Origin: Chloracidobacterium sp. UBA6041
GTDB lineage: Bacteria > Acidobacteriota > Blastocatellia > Pyrinomonadales > Pyrinomonadaceae
Assembly (NCBI GenBank): GCA_002427845.1
Contig: DIYZ01000195.1
Location: 15,639-37,881, forward strand
DNA: 22,243 nt
Direction: 5' to 3'
This document shows, in pieces, positions 21,575 through 22,243 of the stretch. Both the position numbers and the translations under genes were made by a program. Below the pieces are notes generated by a model. It saw only the letters and a program-made list of their open reading frames with translations. It searched no databases and was not told the DNA's origin. Within the stretch, counting starts at the first letter, position 1; every line of letters begins with the position of its first letter.

Positions 21575-22243
21575 TCAAGGCCCAAAGCGCTTTTGATACT
21601 CGCCGGAGGTGATGAAGGCCTTCACCATCTCAGCGTTAACAAAGTTTCCGTTGAACTGATTCAATTTTCCTAACCAGAAATTGTAGCCTGCAAAGTCCAG
21701 CGTGGCTTCCGGAGGATCATTTGGATTGCGCCGCAGGTAGCCGAAATACTGCATCAACACAAACGCCTTATTGAACTGGCGAGTACTAAAGATTCCGTTT
21801 TCCGAAATCGTCCGCAGCACCTGCGCGCGCAAAGTCGGTGACGCCGGCGCGGGCGACAATTGCGCGACAAGCGCATCTCGTTCGCCGGCACTCAGCGAAC
21901 CGCTCGATCCGGGAATGTTCGGATCAAATGTATTTGCATTGAGCTTGTCCACGAATTGCGCCGCCGTCAAAGTAATCGGATAGGCCGTTGGGGCAAGAAA
22001 AGCAGGGCGCTGGACGAAGTCGTCAAAGAACCTTTGCTTGTTGGCTTCCAACTGCGCATCCGCACCAGGCTGACCAATGACAACACCCCTGCCAATCTCC
22101 TGTGTGTCTGGTAAGAAGGCGCGCAACTTCAGGAACTCGCCGGAATTGAACGCGGCCTGGTTTGCCTTATAGACCAGATAACCGGTTTGCTGAAACTCGA
22201 TGGAGACGAAGAACGCTGCCGACACATTTATTCGTCTGACCTC
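21575..22243 (-). CDS. DUF4214-type domain protein (5' partial)
   Basis: The frame is open to the right window edge, so only the C-terminal 222 residues are visible; a GTG at 22225 is an internal valine. The sequence has the repeated pattern seen at the C-terminus of many large acidobacterial secreted proteins: INVSAAFFVSIEFQQTGYLVY, GVVIGQPGADAQLEANKQ, FNKAFVLMQYFGYLRRNPND and GNFVNAEMVKAFITSGEYQ. The pattern corresponds to DUF4214-like modules found in multidomain surface proteins, where they are thought to help attachment or secretion. The visible part contains no catalytic motif. Its N-terminal domains lie outside the window. Confidence 0.85.
   Translation of the reverse strand, partial: EVRRINVSAAFFVSIEFQQTGYLVYKANQAAFNSGEFLKLRAFLPDTQEIGRGVVIGQPGADAQLEANKQRFFDDFVQRPAFLAPTAYPITLTAAQFVDKLNANTFDPNIPGSSGSLSAGERDALVAQLSPAPASPTLRAQVLRTISENGIFSTRQFNKAFVLMQYFGYLRRNPNDPPEATLDFAGYNFWLGKLNQFNGNFVNAEMVKAFITSGEYQKRFGP

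Overview
The window looks like a chromosomal segment of a soil-type Acidobacteriota, probably the Blastocatellia/Pyrinomonadales side. This is inferred from three things. The right edge carries a secreted protein with the DUF4214-type C-terminus typical of that group. A bshC (bacillithiol) gene sits beside mutL. Many intergenic gaps hold short palindromic repeats built on ACCGCAAAG, TCTGGAG, GATGTCAGA or GGATGAGG. No tRNA, rRNA, CRISPR array, transposase or integrase was seen, and no gene-free stretch exceeds 300 bases.

Layout. Positions 3-3123 (+) hold a compact cluster of poorly known genes: a membrane protein with an IPT/TIG domain (cut by the window edge), a short Lys/Arg-rich protein, an N-acetylmuramoyl-L-alanine amidase without signal peptide, a longer Lys-rich paralogue of the short protein, and a clan CD (caspase/gingipain-like) protease candidate. 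Positions 3308-4993 (+) encode a large secreted protein of unknown function. Positions 5094-10696 (+) carry a dihydrodipicolinate synthase/4-hydroxy-2-oxoglutarate aldolase family enzyme, bshC, a palindromic repeat element, mutL and a small secreted protein with Asp-rich calcium-type loops.

Positions 10718-20926 are all on the minus strand. In transcription order they are a peroxiredoxin, a selenoprotein B-family reductase, pfkA, greA, a CDP-alcohol phosphatidyltransferase, a zinc-ribbon membrane protein, a biotin carboxylase with its biotin carrier, a HAD phosphatase and a divergent SelO-family pseudokinase. Positions 21076-21482 (+) hold two translationally coupled small genes ending at a strong terminator. 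The DUF4214-type protein (-) runs off the right edge.

The strongest discovery is a pair of adjacent selenoprotein genes that a standard gene caller breaks or truncates. The peroxiredoxin (20462-20926) has an in-frame TGA exactly at the peroxidatic cysteine position (PLAWTPV-U-TAQ). The selenoprotein B-family gene (19589-20323) has an in-frame TGA in LTGG-U-PSVC. Both are followed at the right distance by hairpins with a G-U-containing apical loop that could act as bacterial SECIS elements. The organism should therefore encode SelA, SelB, SelC and SelD elsewhere. The most system-like uncharacterised locus is the amidase/Lys-rich paralogue/clan CD protease cluster at the left end.
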